The translations under genes were made by a program, and so were the position numbers. A model generated the notes under the pieces. That model was not told the DNA's origin and made no database searches. It worked only from the letters and a program-made list of their open reading frames with translations. Shown in pieces: positions 1 through 5,671 of a stretch of 11,021 nt of DNA. How positions within the stretch are numbered: the first letter of the stretch is position 1; each line of letters starts with the position of its first letter. The stretch is from DATEMK01 sp035275625 (GTDB lineage Bacteria > Bacteroidota > Bacteroidia > AKYH767-A > OLB10), in assembly GCA_035275625.1 (NCBI GenBank), contig DATEMK010000113.1, forward strand, positions 1-11,021, read 5' to 3'.

Positions 1-1847
1 TTTTTAATTGCTTTTTTGTTTTTTCTGTTTATTCGCAGGTAAGCATTACTCCTTTTGCAACGGGACTTTCAAACATAACTGATATTAAGAATGCAGGTGA
101 TGACCGTTTATTCATTGTGGAAGCAATCGGGAGGATTAAGATTGTGGACAGGTACGGAAATGTAAACCCGGTTCCGTTTCTTAATATTCAGCCAAAGGTA
201 GTTTCCGGAAGTGAACAGGGTTTGCTTGGGCTGGCTTTTAGTCCGGATTACAAGAATGACGGGCGTTTTTATGTCAATTATACAGGCGCAGGCGGCCATA
301 CACATATTGCGCGGTACCATGTAAGTGCAACCAATCCTGATTCTGCTGATCCTTCAAGTGAAGAGCTGCTCGTCTTTATCATCCAGCCTTTTGTTAATCA
401 CAATGGAGGCTGCCTGCAATTCGGCAATGACGGTTACCTGTATTGTGCGCTTGGAGACGGGGGCAGCGGAGGCGATCCGCTGGGTTACGGACAAAGCCGG
501 AAAGATACGCTCGGTAATTTACTGCGCATTGATGTAAGCCCGGCTAACGGATACGCTATACCCGCAAGCAATCCTTTCGTAAATGATACCAATTCAATTC
601 CAATGATCTGGTCGTATGGATTACGCAATCCCTGGCGGTTCAGCTTTGACCGTTTAACCCATGATCTCTGGATGGGAGATGTCGGGCAGGGCACGTGGGA
701 GGAAATAAATTTTCAGCCTGCACAAAGCACGGGAGGTGAAAATTACGGCTGGCGCTGCAATGAAGGAAATCATCTCTTCAATACCTCCGGGTGCGGAGCG
801 CAAAGCGATTATGTTTTCCCGGTGTATGAATATATACATTCAACTGCAAATGGTTGCTCGGTAACAGGAGGGTACGTTTACAGGGGAGGTAAATATGCAG
901 CCATGTTCGGAAAATATTTTTTCGCTGATTGGTGTTCCGGACTTTTGCAGTCGCTGAAAAAAAATACCGGCTCAGGCTGGTCGCATAACTTAGAAGGCGA
1001 TTTTGCTGAATATAATTTCGGAACTTTCGGAGAAGACCGGTTTGGCGAATTATACCTGGGCGGATTCACAAACGGTATTGTTTATAAAATCAACCATGCA
1101 GATTGCACGCCTACAGCATATATTTCTGATAAAGATACATTATACAGCTGCGGCAATTCCGTAATGCTTTCCACACCATTGCATGACAGCCTTCAGTACG
1201 AATGGTTGTATAACGAAGCGATTGTTGCCGGGGAGAATTCAAATGAATTACTGGCAACACAAAACGGATGGTACAACGTTCGCGTGACTACCGCTGATAA
1301 TTCCTGTACAAATATTTCTGAAAACGTGTATGTTGTTTTAAGCAGTACAGTAAATATAGACTTTACCGGTCTCCCGAGCCTTATTTGCAAAAATTATAAC
1401 CCTGCATATCTTACAGGAACACCACCAGGCGGCTATTTCACAGGTGATGGCATTACCGGAACAGCTTTTTATCCCGGGTCTGCATCAATTGGTGAGCACG
1501 TTATCGCTTACGATTATGTAACAGATTACGGCTGTGCCCTTCGTAAAGAGCAGATGATAACCGTTACTGAATGTGCTGATGATGATCCGGTAATTATTGT
1601 ACCGAATCCGGCAGCAAATGATATGAATATTACTGTTGTTTTTTCGCTGAATGAAAATGAAATGGCTGAAATTTCTATTTATGACGCAGCCGGAAAATTG
1701 TGCTTAAAAGAAAATCTTTTAACGGTGTCCGGTTCCATGCAGCATTCGTTTTACATTGGCAATTTAACTGCGGGTGTTTACACATTTCAAATAAAAAATT
1801 CAAAGGTGCTGATTAAGGAAAAATTTGTAATTGCAAAAGCAAAGTAA
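1..1847 (+). CDS. PQQ-dependent sugar (glucose/sorbosone) dehydrogenase family protein with T9SS C-terminal sorting domain, 5' partial
   Basis: The frame is open from the first full codon at 3, so the gene starts left of the window; the GTG at 117 is internal, not the start. The visible protein is 614 residues. Its first codons (FFVFSVYSQ) read as the end of a signal peptide, so little is missing. The next ~350 residues carry hallmarks of the GSDH/YliI-like six-bladed propeller: QGLLGLAFSPDY (about nt 214-249), the HNGG motif with its likely catalytic-base histidine at 399-401, GDGGSGGDPLGYGQ from 453, LRNPWRF from 621 and VTGGYVYRG. These enzymes oxidise sugars or related alcohols with PQQ; the substrate is not predictable. 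An Ig-like stretch follows (1101 to about 1580), then a sorting domain from 1590 (VIIVPNPAAND ... AGVYTFQI ... KFVI) typical of T9SS type A cargo. A cell-surface or secreted location is inferred. The family call is strong; catalysis is untested. Confidence 0.92.
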   Translation, partial: FNCFFVFSVYSQVSITPFATGLSNITDIKNAGDDRLFIVEAIGRIKIVDRYGNVNPVPFLNIQPKVVSGSEQGLLGLAFSPDYKNDGRFYVNYTGAGGHTHIARYHVSATNPDSADPSSEELLVFIIQPFVNHNGGCLQFGNDGYLYCALGDGGSGGDPLGYGQSRKDTLGNLLRIDVSPANGYAIPASNPFVNDTNSIPMIWSYGLRNPWRFSFDRLTHDLWMGDVGQGTWEEINFQPAQSTGGENYGWRCNEGNHLFNTSGCGAQSDYVFPVYEYIHSTANGCSVTGGYVYRGGKYAAMFGKYFFADWCSGLLQSLKKNTGSGWSHNLEGDFAEYNFGTFGEDRFGELYLGGFTNGIVYKINHADCTPTAYISDKDTLYSCGNSVMLSTPLHDSLQYEWLYNEAIVAGENSNELLATQNGWYNVRVTTADNSCTNISENVYVVLSSTVNIDFTGLPSLICKNYNPAYLTGTPPGGYFTGDGITGTAFYPGSASIGEHVIAYDYVTDYGCALRKEQMITVTECADDDPVIIVPNPAANDMNITVVFSLNENEMAEISIYDAAGKLCLKENLLTVSGSMQHSFYIGNLTAGVYTFQIKNSKVLIKEKFVIAKAK

Positions 1848-1921
1848 TTTTTTTGTGAATCATCTTTTGACCAGGCTTTAAGAATTACGTCAACTGATTT
1901 TTGACTTTTAAAAAAAAAACT

Positions 1922-2464
1922 ATGGACCCACTGATTGAAATTAAAAATACAACTGATATTTTACCGGAATATCGTCAAACACCTATCGGGCTGCTGCTGG
2001 AATATCACAACCTTGATAAGCCCTTTGATACTTATACGGAAGCAAAACTTCTGATCGGAATGTGCATGGATAACCGCAAGCATTTACACATGCCTGATAA
2101 CTTTGCTTTTATTATCCGGTCGGGAGGAGCTAACCTGCGATACAGTGAATTTAAAATATCCTACGCTATTTCAGTCGGGGATATTCATCATATTGCACTC
2201 ATCGGACACAATAACTGCGGAATGGTCAACCTCGCTTCGCGCAAAGAACAATTCATAAACGGACTGGTAGAAAAAGCGGGTTGGGATAAAGAACAGGCGG
2301 CAGAGCATTTTATGCACTTTGCACCCATGTATGAAATAGGAAATGAAATTAATTTTATCATCAGTGAAGCCAGCCGTTTGAGACTGCGGTACCCTAAAAT
2401 AACAGTTGCACCGATGCTTTATAAAGTGGAAGACAACCGGCTGTATCTGATAAATGAGAAATGA
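1922..2464 (+). CDS. beta-carbonic-anhydrase-like protein
   Basis: This is a 180-residue protein. I start it at the ATG at 1922, behind an A-rich leader, rather than at the in-frame TTG at 1901. It carries the two beta-class carbonic anhydrase zinc motifs: CxDxR at C48-M-D50-N-R52, and HxxC in GHNNCGM with H96 and C99. Between them RSGGANL (66-72) corresponds to the family's R-x-A-G-N loop. Beta carbonic anhydrases interconvert CO2 and bicarbonate using a Cys2His zinc site and the Asp-Arg dyad, all of which are present here. No signal peptide is visible, so it is probably cytoplasmic. The N-terminus lacks an obvious long helical arm, and the segment after HxxC (KEQFINGLVEKAGWDKEQAAEH) resembles the carbonic-anhydrase-like subgroup of Bacteroidota rather than canonical plant or E. 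coli enzymes. The zinc-binding fold is likely, but true carbonic anhydrase activity is less certain. The gene stands alone between spacers of 74 and 109 nt. Confidence 0.78.
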   Translation: MDPLIEIKNTTDILPEYRQTPIGLLLEYHNLDKPFDTYTEAKLLIGMCMDNRKHLHMPDNFAFIIRSGGANLRYSEFKISYAISVGDIHHIALIGHNNCGMVNLASRKEQFINGLVEKAGWDKEQAAEHFMHFAPMYEIGNEINFIISEASRLRLRYPKITVAPMLYKVEDNRLYLINEK

Positions 2465-2477
2465 AGTTCTATAATTA

Positions 2478-2533
2478 ATTGTTAAATTGTTAAATTGTTA
2501 AATTGTTGAATTGTTAAATTGTTGAATTGTTAA
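2478..2533 (+). repeat. Octamer tandem repeat, (ATTGTTRA)x7
   Basis: Seven uninterrupted 8-bp units fill the spacer between the carbonic-anhydrase-like gene and the GNAT gene. Units 1, 2, 3, 5 and 7 read ATTGTTAA, and units 4 and 6 read ATTGTTGA. The same octamer recurs in the same strand orientation at 5397-5436. The period of 8 and the stop-rich sequence rule out coding use. Confidence 0.95.
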
Positions 2534-2546
2534 TTATAAATTCGTT

Positions 2547-2559
2547 CCTCCTCAGGAGG
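2547..2559. repeat. GC-rich hairpin ahead of the GNAT gene
   Basis: CCTCC (2547-2551), loop TCA, GGAGG (2555-2559) form a perfect 5-bp GC-rich stem in an otherwise very AT-rich spacer. The 3' arm contains AGGAGG (2554-2559), which looks like a Shine-Dalgarno core. It lies 14 nt from the ATG at 2574, longer than usual, and would be paired in the hairpin. It could be a translational control element or the remnant of an interspersed palindromic repeat; the sequence alone does not decide. Confidence 0.5.
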
Positions 2560-2573
2560 GATTCGTACATCCT

Positions 2574-2996
2574 ATGCTGAATATTCAAGTTGCAAAAACC
2601 GATGGCCAGATCATGTTTTGTTTTCCTGTGATTCATGAATTGCGCCCGTTGCTGAAGGAAGAAGAATTTTTAAACAAGGTGCGAAGAATGCAGGAGGAAG
2701 GGTTTATGCTTGCTTATATTGAAGCGGATAAAAAAGCTGTGGCGGCAGCAGGATTCAGGATGAATGAACTGTTTTACCGCGGCAAATCTGTTTATATAGA
2801 TGACCTGGTTACATTACCGGACTACCGTTCAAAAAATTACGGAGGACAATTGATAGACTGGATCATTCAATATGCAAAAGATAATAATTGCAAACAAGTG
2901 CATCTTGATTCGGGCGTGCAGCGCTTTGATGCGCACAGGTTTTATCTCCGTAAAAAATTTGTCATTTCAAGCCACCATTTTCAGCTGGATATTTGA
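2574..2996 (+). CDS. GNAT family N-acetyltransferase
   Basis: This 140-residue single-domain protein has the length of a minimal GNAT fold. An N-terminal alpha/beta segment (CFPVIHELRP, 16-25) leads into the strand AVAAAGFRMNE, then motif A: YIDDLVTLPDYRSKNYGGQL (74-93), with the acetyl-CoA pyrophosphate loop R85-S-K-N-Y-G-G91 matching Q/RxxGxG/A. Strand-helix elements of motif B follow (QVHLDSGVQRFDAHRFYLRKKF), including the RFYLRKKF segment typical of the C-terminal end of GNATs. The protein should transfer an acetyl group from acetyl-CoA to an amine; the acceptor cannot be inferred. There is no signal peptide, so it is probably cytoplasmic. It is flanked by spacers holding different tandem repeats, so it is probably transcribed on its own or by read-through. 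Confidence 0.88.
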   Translation: MLNIQVAKTDGQIMFCFPVIHELRPLLKEEEFLNKVRRMQEEGFMLAYIEADKKAVAAAGFRMNELFYRGKSVYIDDLVTLPDYRSKNYGGQLIDWIIQYAKDNNCKQVHLDSGVQRFDAHRFYLRKKFVISSHHFQLDI

Positions 2997-3000
2997 ATTA

Positions 3001-3028
3001 GTTAATCGTTATTGGTTATTTGTTAATC
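3001..3028 (+). repeat. Degenerate heptamer tandem repeat, (GTTAWTN)x4
   Basis: Four consecutive 7-bp units can be read: GTTAATC, GTTATTG, GTTATTT, GTTAATC. They begin just after the GNAT stop codon. The copies are imperfect and AT-rich, so this is less secure than the neighbouring perfect array, but the period of 7 matches the other arrays in the window. Confidence 0.55.
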
Positions 3029-3058
3029 ATCAGGAGTCTGAAGTCAGAAACCTGTTGC

Positions 3059-3082
3059 ATTGGTCATTGGTCATTGGTCATT
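3059..3082 (+). repeat. Heptamer tandem repeat, (ATTGGTC)x3 plus ATT
   Basis: Three perfect 7-bp copies and a 3-bp remainder lie about 40 nt upstream of the thioredoxin-like gene. The unit sequence differs from the other heptamer arrays in the window, but the period is the same. Confidence 0.9.
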
Positions 3083-3124
3083 AAAATCAATCTTCAGTAA
3101 TAGTTCATCGCTTAAGAAGTTATT

Positions 3125-3634
3125 TTGCATGTAAAGAAACAGTTCTTGAAACAATTCATTTTAGCCGCCTTAGGAGGATTATTGTTGCCGCTCACTGCAT
3201 TTTCACAACAACAGGTTGAAGTTGTAAAGTTTGATTTCGTTGAGTCGCTGCTGAAAAACAATTCGGATACCACGTATGTCATTAACTTCTGGGCAACCTG
3301 GTGCAAGCCTTGTGTGAAGGAGATTCCGGCTTTTGAATTGCTCCATTCAAAATACCAGGATAAGAACCTGAAGGTAATTTTAATAAGCCTCGATTTTAAG
3401 CGGGAGCTGGAAAAGCGGCTGATCCCTTTTGTGAAAGAAAAGAACATGAAATCTAAAATTGTTTTGCTTGATGCACCTGATTATAATTCGTGGATTGACA
3501 AAGTGGATAAAAGCTGGGGAGGAGCTATTCCTGCAACACTTATTCTTAACAATAAAAAAAATGCGAGACAGTTTTACGAAAAAGAATTTACCTTTGAAGA
3601 ACTTGAAACTCATATTAAACCATTAATACATTAA
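3125..3634 (+). CDS. TlpA-like thioredoxin domain protein, exported
   Basis: This is a 169-residue protein. Residues 1-27 form a signal peptide (basic start HVKKQFLKQ, hydrophobic core FILAALGGLLLPLTAF, cleavage probably at FS/Q). The mature part is a thioredoxin fold with active site W59-C-K-P-C63 inside NFWATWCKPC, and a cis-proline loop AIPAT with P136. Such proteins reduce or exchange disulfides on periplasmic partners, for example in cytochrome c maturation or envelope redox homeostasis. The start is unusual: no in-frame ATG precedes the signal peptide, and a stop lies at 3113-3115, so the start is TTG at 3125 (AAGAAG at 3114-3119 is a weak ribosome site) or ATT at 3122. The ATG at 3129 is in another frame and meets a stop at once. 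The gene ends 5 nt before the next one, so the two probably form an operon. Confidence 0.88.
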   Translation: MHVKKQFLKQFILAALGGLLLPLTAFSQQQVEVVKFDFVESLLKNNSDTTYVINFWATWCKPCVKEIPAFELLHSKYQDKNLKVILISLDFKRELEKRLIPFVKEKNMKSKIVLLDAPDYNSWIDKVDKSWGGAIPATLILNNKKNARQFYEKEFTFEELETHIKPLIH

Positions 3635-3639
3635 ATAAC

Positions 3640-4257
3640 ATGAAAAAAATAATTTTAATTCTTACGGTTATTGCAACAGGAATCACCATGAATTCATTTA
3701 CACCCCCTTCACCCGGTTATTCTGTCGGAGACAAAGCAGCAGACTTCAAATTGAAAAACGTGGACGGCAAAATGGTTTCTCTTGCTGACTACAAGGAAGC
3801 AAAAGGATTCATTGTAATTTTTACCTGCAATCATTGCCCGTTTGCACAGGCTTATGAACAGCGTATTATTGACCTTCATAACAAATATGCTTCACAAGGA
3901 TTTCCCGTTTTGGCTGTAAATCCGAATGACAAAAACGTAGAGCCGGATGATTCTTATGAAAATATGATAAGCCGTGCAAAGGAAAAAAATTATCCTTTCC
4001 CCTACCTGTATGATGAAACCCAGGAACAGGCACGTGCTTATGGCGCTACGCGAACTCCTCATGTTTTTGTGCTCGGCAAAAAAGGGACTGATTTCGTGGT
4101 GCAATACATTGGCGCTATTGATGATAATACGGATGACCCTTCTGCAGTAAAAACGAAATATGTTGAAAATGCTGTAGAGGAATTGCTAACAGGTAAAAAG
4201 GTAAGCAATAATTTTACGAAAGCAATAGGATGCACCATTAAATGGCGGAAAGCCTAA
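3640..4257 (+). CDS. Peroxiredoxin-like thioredoxin-family protein (PRX_like1 type), exported
   Basis: This is a 205-residue protein with a signal-peptide-like N-terminus (MKKIILILTVIATGITMNSF). The AhpC/TSA-like domain starts with GDKAADFKLKNVDGK (30-44). It has a C-x-x-C active site C63-N-H-C66 in IFTCNHCPFAQAY, a cis-proline in TRTPH (P140), and a conserved-looking third cysteine, C198, in the C-terminal IGCTIKW. CNHCP and GCTIKW together are typical of the PRX_like1 subgroup rather than classical peroxidases, whose active site is PxxxTxxC. A thiol-disulfide role in the envelope is likely; peroxide reduction is possible but unproven. It starts 5 nt after the TlpA-like gene and is followed by a strong terminator, so the pair forms a short redox operon. 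Confidence 0.88.
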   Translation: MKKIILILTVIATGITMNSFTPPSPGYSVGDKAADFKLKNVDGKMVSLADYKEAKGFIVIFTCNHCPFAQAYEQRIIDLHNKYASQGFPVLAVNPNDKNVEPDDSYENMISRAKEKNYPFPYLYDETQEQARAYGATRTPHVFVLGKKGTDFVVQYIGAIDDNTDDPSAVKTKYVENAVEELLTGKKVSNNFTKAIGCTIKWRKA

Positions 4258-4280
4258 TATAATACAGATTTTAAAATTAA

Positions 4281-4316
4281 ACAGGGCAGCTAAATAATAG
4301 CGCCCTGTTTTTTTTT
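4281..4316 (+). terminator. Rho-independent terminator of the thioredoxin/peroxiredoxin operon
   Basis: ACAGGGC (4281-4287) pairs with GCCCTGT (4302-4308). The stem extends inward through GCTA/TAGC with one bulged A and closes on an AT-rich loop. A run of nine T residues follows (4308-4316). It lies 24 nt after the + strand stop and 8 nt beyond the end of the convergent anti-sigma gene. Its minus-strand tail is less T-rich, so it may serve that operon only weakly. Confidence 0.88.
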
Positions 4317-4323
4317 GAAAAAA

Positions 4324-4743
4324 TTAATTTACAACTGCAGATTTTCTCAATACCCTATCCATAATAAACAACAGCCATCCCGCAGCAATCGCAAAAGCCA
4401 TCCACGAAAGTGAATGCAGCCGCGACAGCTTTTCAAAAAAACCGGAAGCGGCAGTGTTCATGGCATTTTGAGCCGGGGCAAGATATTGTGTAAAATTATT
4501 TGCACCGGGGGTCTGCGATTCAGGCATATTCATAAATAGAAGCAAAACGGAAACAATAGAAAATCCCAGCAGCATCCATGTTTTTTTACCGATTACAGGC
4601 TGGTAAATGAACACTTCGGGTGAATGGCTGAGCCGTATCTGCTCCATAATCCTGGAAGTAAAAGAATAAGAAGGCTGCTCCATCCCCGCTTTCTCCAGTA
4701 TTTTCCGTGTGAGGTCGTCTCTTTTAAATGATTCGTTGTTCAT
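4324..4743 (-). CDS. Small membrane protein, probable anti-sigma factor for the adjacent ECF sigma
   Basis: This is a 139-residue protein. The N-terminal ~50 residues are soluble and polar and contain PSYSFTSRIMEQI (24-36), which resembles the short conserved motif of small Bacteroidota proteins encoded next to ECF sigma factors. Two hydrophobic helices follow, at about 55-71 (TWMLLGFSIVSVLLLFM) and 112-128 (LSWMAFAIAAGWLLFIM), joined by a ~40-residue loop that would face the periplasm if the N-terminus is cytoplasmic. The ATG lies 2 nt after the sigma stop, so the two genes are translationally close and co-transcribed. Position and topology suggest an anti-sigma factor that holds the sigma factor at the membrane. 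No zinc-binding anti-sigma motif (HxxxCxxC) is present, so it is not of the ZAS class. The function is inferred mainly from context. Confidence 0.7.
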   Translation of the reverse strand: MNNESFKRDDLTRKILEKAGMEQPSYSFTSRIMEQIRLSHSPEVFIYQPVIGKKTWMLLGFSIVSVLLLFMNMPESQTPGANNFTQYLAPAQNAMNTAASGFFEKLSRLHSLSWMAFAIAAGWLLFIMDRVLRKSAVVN

Positions 4744-4745
4744 GA

Positions 4746-5321
4746 TTATACAATTTCGTTTAATTCTTCTTTTAATAATAAATGCAGTTCATCGTACAAT
4801 TTTTTCCGTGAACGGTGCAGCTTTACTTTTACATTGCTTTGGCTCAACCCGGTCACTTCACTGATTTCTTCCACAGAGCTTTCATTCATGTAGAACAAAG
4901 ATATAACAGTTGCATCTTCACCCGGTAATTTATCGAGTGCTTCGTTCACATATTTTTTTTGTTCAAGATGGTGCAGCTTGTCTAATTCGCGGGCTGTTTC
5001 GGCAGGTTCCATCCATTCAAATTCCTCATCGTTATAAGAATGAGTGTCGAGTTTCTTTTTTCGTATTCTCGAAATAGAGTTGTTATAAATAATACGGTAC
5101 AGCCAGGTGGAAAATTTTGATTCGCGTTTGAATTCTTTTAAGGAATGGTATGCTTTAAGAAATGAATCCTGCGCAATTTCTTCAGCATCTTCCCGGCTTT
5201 TAAGAATCCGGAATGCAATATTGTATGCCATTGTTTTATGCTTATCCACCAATAATGCAAACGAAGCATCATCGCCTTTCAATATTTTATCAATATAGAA
5301 ATTATCCTCTTCGTAACGCAT
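4746..5321 (-). CDS. ECF-type RNA polymerase sigma-70 factor
   Basis: This 191-residue protein has the two-domain layout of ECF sigma factors. Sigma-2 spans about 23-90, with the core-binding/-10 recognition segment YNIAFRILKSREDAEEIAQD (33-52) and the FSTWLYRIIYNNSISRIRKKK helix (from residue 70) that melts the promoter. A linker rich in E and D (92-122) leads to sigma-4 (about 127-178), whose helix-turn-helix SSVEEISEVTGLSQSNVKVK (148-167) reads the -35 element. There is no sigma-3 and no C-terminal extension. The start is ATG at 5319-5321, only about 10 nt from the proposed -10 element, so the transcript leader should be very short. It is the first gene of an operon with the putative anti-sigma factor. 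A matching promoter motif ahead of it suggests autoregulation. Confidence 0.95.
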   Translation of the reverse strand: MRYEEDNFYIDKILKGDDASFALLVDKHKTMAYNIAFRILKSREDAEEIAQDSFLKAYHSLKEFKRESKFSTWLYRIIYNNSISRIRKKKLDTHSYNDEEFEWMEPAETARELDKLHHLEQKKYVNEALDKLPGEDATVISLFYMNESSVEEISEVTGLSQSNVKVKLHRSRKKLYDELHLLLKEELNEIV

Positions 5322-5330
5322 TTATATGGA

Positions 5331-5361
5331 TTAAGACGCGGGTAGAGCTGGAGCGGTTACA
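5331..5361 (-). promoter_or_regulatory. Putative ECF-sigma promoter of the sigma/anti-sigma operon
   Basis: Read on the minus strand: TGTAACC (complement of 5355-5361), a 16-nt spacer (5339-5354), then CGTCTTAA (complement of 5331-5338). GTAAC-type -35 and CGTC-type -10 elements with about 16 nt between them are the known shape of ECF promoters. The same motif with the same spacing lies on the + strand at 5640-5671. The predicted transcription start falls about 5-9 nt before the ATG. Confidence 0.72.
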
Positions 5362-5365
5362 GATG

Positions 5366-5386
5366 GGCTTAAGGTTTAAGATTTAA
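5366..5386 (-). repeat. Heptamer tandem repeat, (GRYTTAA)x3, inverse of the TTAAACC arrays
   Basis: GGCTTAA, GGTTTAA and GATTTAA follow one another on the + strand. GGTTTAA is the reverse complement of TTAAACC, the unit found at 5528-5534 and 5606-5625, so this block is the same repeat family in the opposite orientation. Confidence 0.75.
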
Positions 5387-5396
5387 AGTTCTAAGA

Positions 5397-5436
5397 ATTG
5401 TTAAATTGTTGAATTGTTGAATTGTTAAATTGTTTA
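5397..5436 (+). repeat. Octamer tandem repeat, (ATTGTTRA)x5, second copy of the 2478-2533 family
   Basis: The units are ATTGTTAA, ATTGTTGA, ATTGTTGA, ATTGTTAA and a final ATTGTTTA with one mismatch. The unit and the A/G variation are the same as in the array 2.9 kb upstream. Confidence 0.93.
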
Positions 5437-5481
5437 CTGATTACTGCCCTCCGCCCTCTGCCCTCTGCCCTCTGCCCTCTG
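5433..5481 (+). repeat. Heptamer tandem repeat, seven units ending C[TC]G, with (CCCTCTG)x4 core
   Basis: The units in phase are TTTACTG, ATTACTG, CCCTCCG, then CCCTCTG four times. The period of 7 holds across a change from AT-rich to GC-rich unit sequence. The first unit overlaps the end of the octamer array. The strongly pyrimidine-rich GCCCTCT tract stands out against the AT-rich surroundings. Confidence 0.92.
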
Positions 5482-5513
5482 TTTTATATAAGGCATTAAA
5501 ATTAATAAAAGAA

Positions 5514-5534
5514 CTTAACCAGAAACCTTAAACC
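5514..5534 (+). repeat. Heptamer tandem repeat, three NNWAACC units
   Basis: CTTAACC, AGAAACC and TTAAACC lie in phase. They are degenerate copies of the TTAAACC unit found perfectly at 5606-5625. Confidence 0.6.
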
Positions 5535-5537
5535 TGT

Positions 5538-5602
5538 GCCGCGAATTACACCAATTAACACGAATATTTTAATTGGTTAGTGTAATTAGTGAAATTAGTG
5601 GC
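5538..5602. repeat. Imperfect 65-bp palindrome with 9-bp internal periodicity
   Basis: The left arm, from 5538 (GCCGCGAATTACACCAATTA and onward), and the right arm, ending at 5602 (AATTAGTGAAATTAGTGGC), are complementary at roughly four of five positions. The junction is AT-rich (about 5562-5572). The right arm is built of AATTAGTGN units, and the left arm of AATTACAC-type units. It is too long and irregular for a terminator, has no T-tract, and looks like a dispersed palindromic repeat element. Confidence 0.75.
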
Positions 5603-5605
5603 TTA

Positions 5606-5625
5606 TTAAACCTTAAACCTTAAAC
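5606..5625 (+). repeat. Heptamer tandem repeat, (TTAAACC)x2 plus TTAAAC
   Basis: These perfect heptamers abut the right edge of the palindrome. They belong to the same unit family as 5514-5534 and, inverted, as 5366-5386. The remaining bases of the divergent spacer (5482-5513 and 5672-5722) are AT-rich and show no further structure. Confidence 0.85.
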
Positions 5626-5639
5626 TTTTTTAGTTTTTC

Positions 5640-5671
5640 TGTAACCGGCTTTTCCGATGCAGCGTCATAAT
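5640..5671 (+). promoter_or_regulatory. Putative ECF-sigma promoter of the DUF6249-like gene
   Basis: TGTAACC (5640-5646), a 16-nt spacer (5647-5662), then CGTCATAAT (5663-5671). It matches the motif ahead of the sigma operon at all 7 positions of the -35 element, at 8 of 9 positions in the -10 region, and in spacer length. The spacer sequences themselves are mostly different after the first bases, as expected for a promoter rather than a duplicated block. The leader to the ATG at 5723 would be about 50 nt. Confidence 0.72.

Noticed and set aside
117..119. GTG as the start of the sugar dehydrogenase
   Set aside because: The frame is open back to the window edge and encodes a signal-peptide end and family-like sequence (FATGLSNITDIKNAGDDRLFIVE) upstream of it.
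1866..1891. A further ECF-type promoter ahead of the carbonic-anhydrase-like gene (TTTGACC, 15 nt, CGTC)
   Set aside because: Only 5 of 7 bases match in the -35, the spacer is 15 rather than 16, and CGTC is followed by AACTG rather than WTAAT.
3125..4257. A new redox system made of the TlpA-like and peroxiredoxin-like pair
   Set aside because: Both belong to common Bacteroidota thiol families and the pairing is unsurprising. Nothing in the sequence points to a specific or new partner.
5397..5481. A CRISPR-like array, because short direct repeats cluster here
   Set aside because: The units are 7-8 bp and directly adjacent, with no unique spacers, no repeat of 20 bp or more, and no cas genes in the window.
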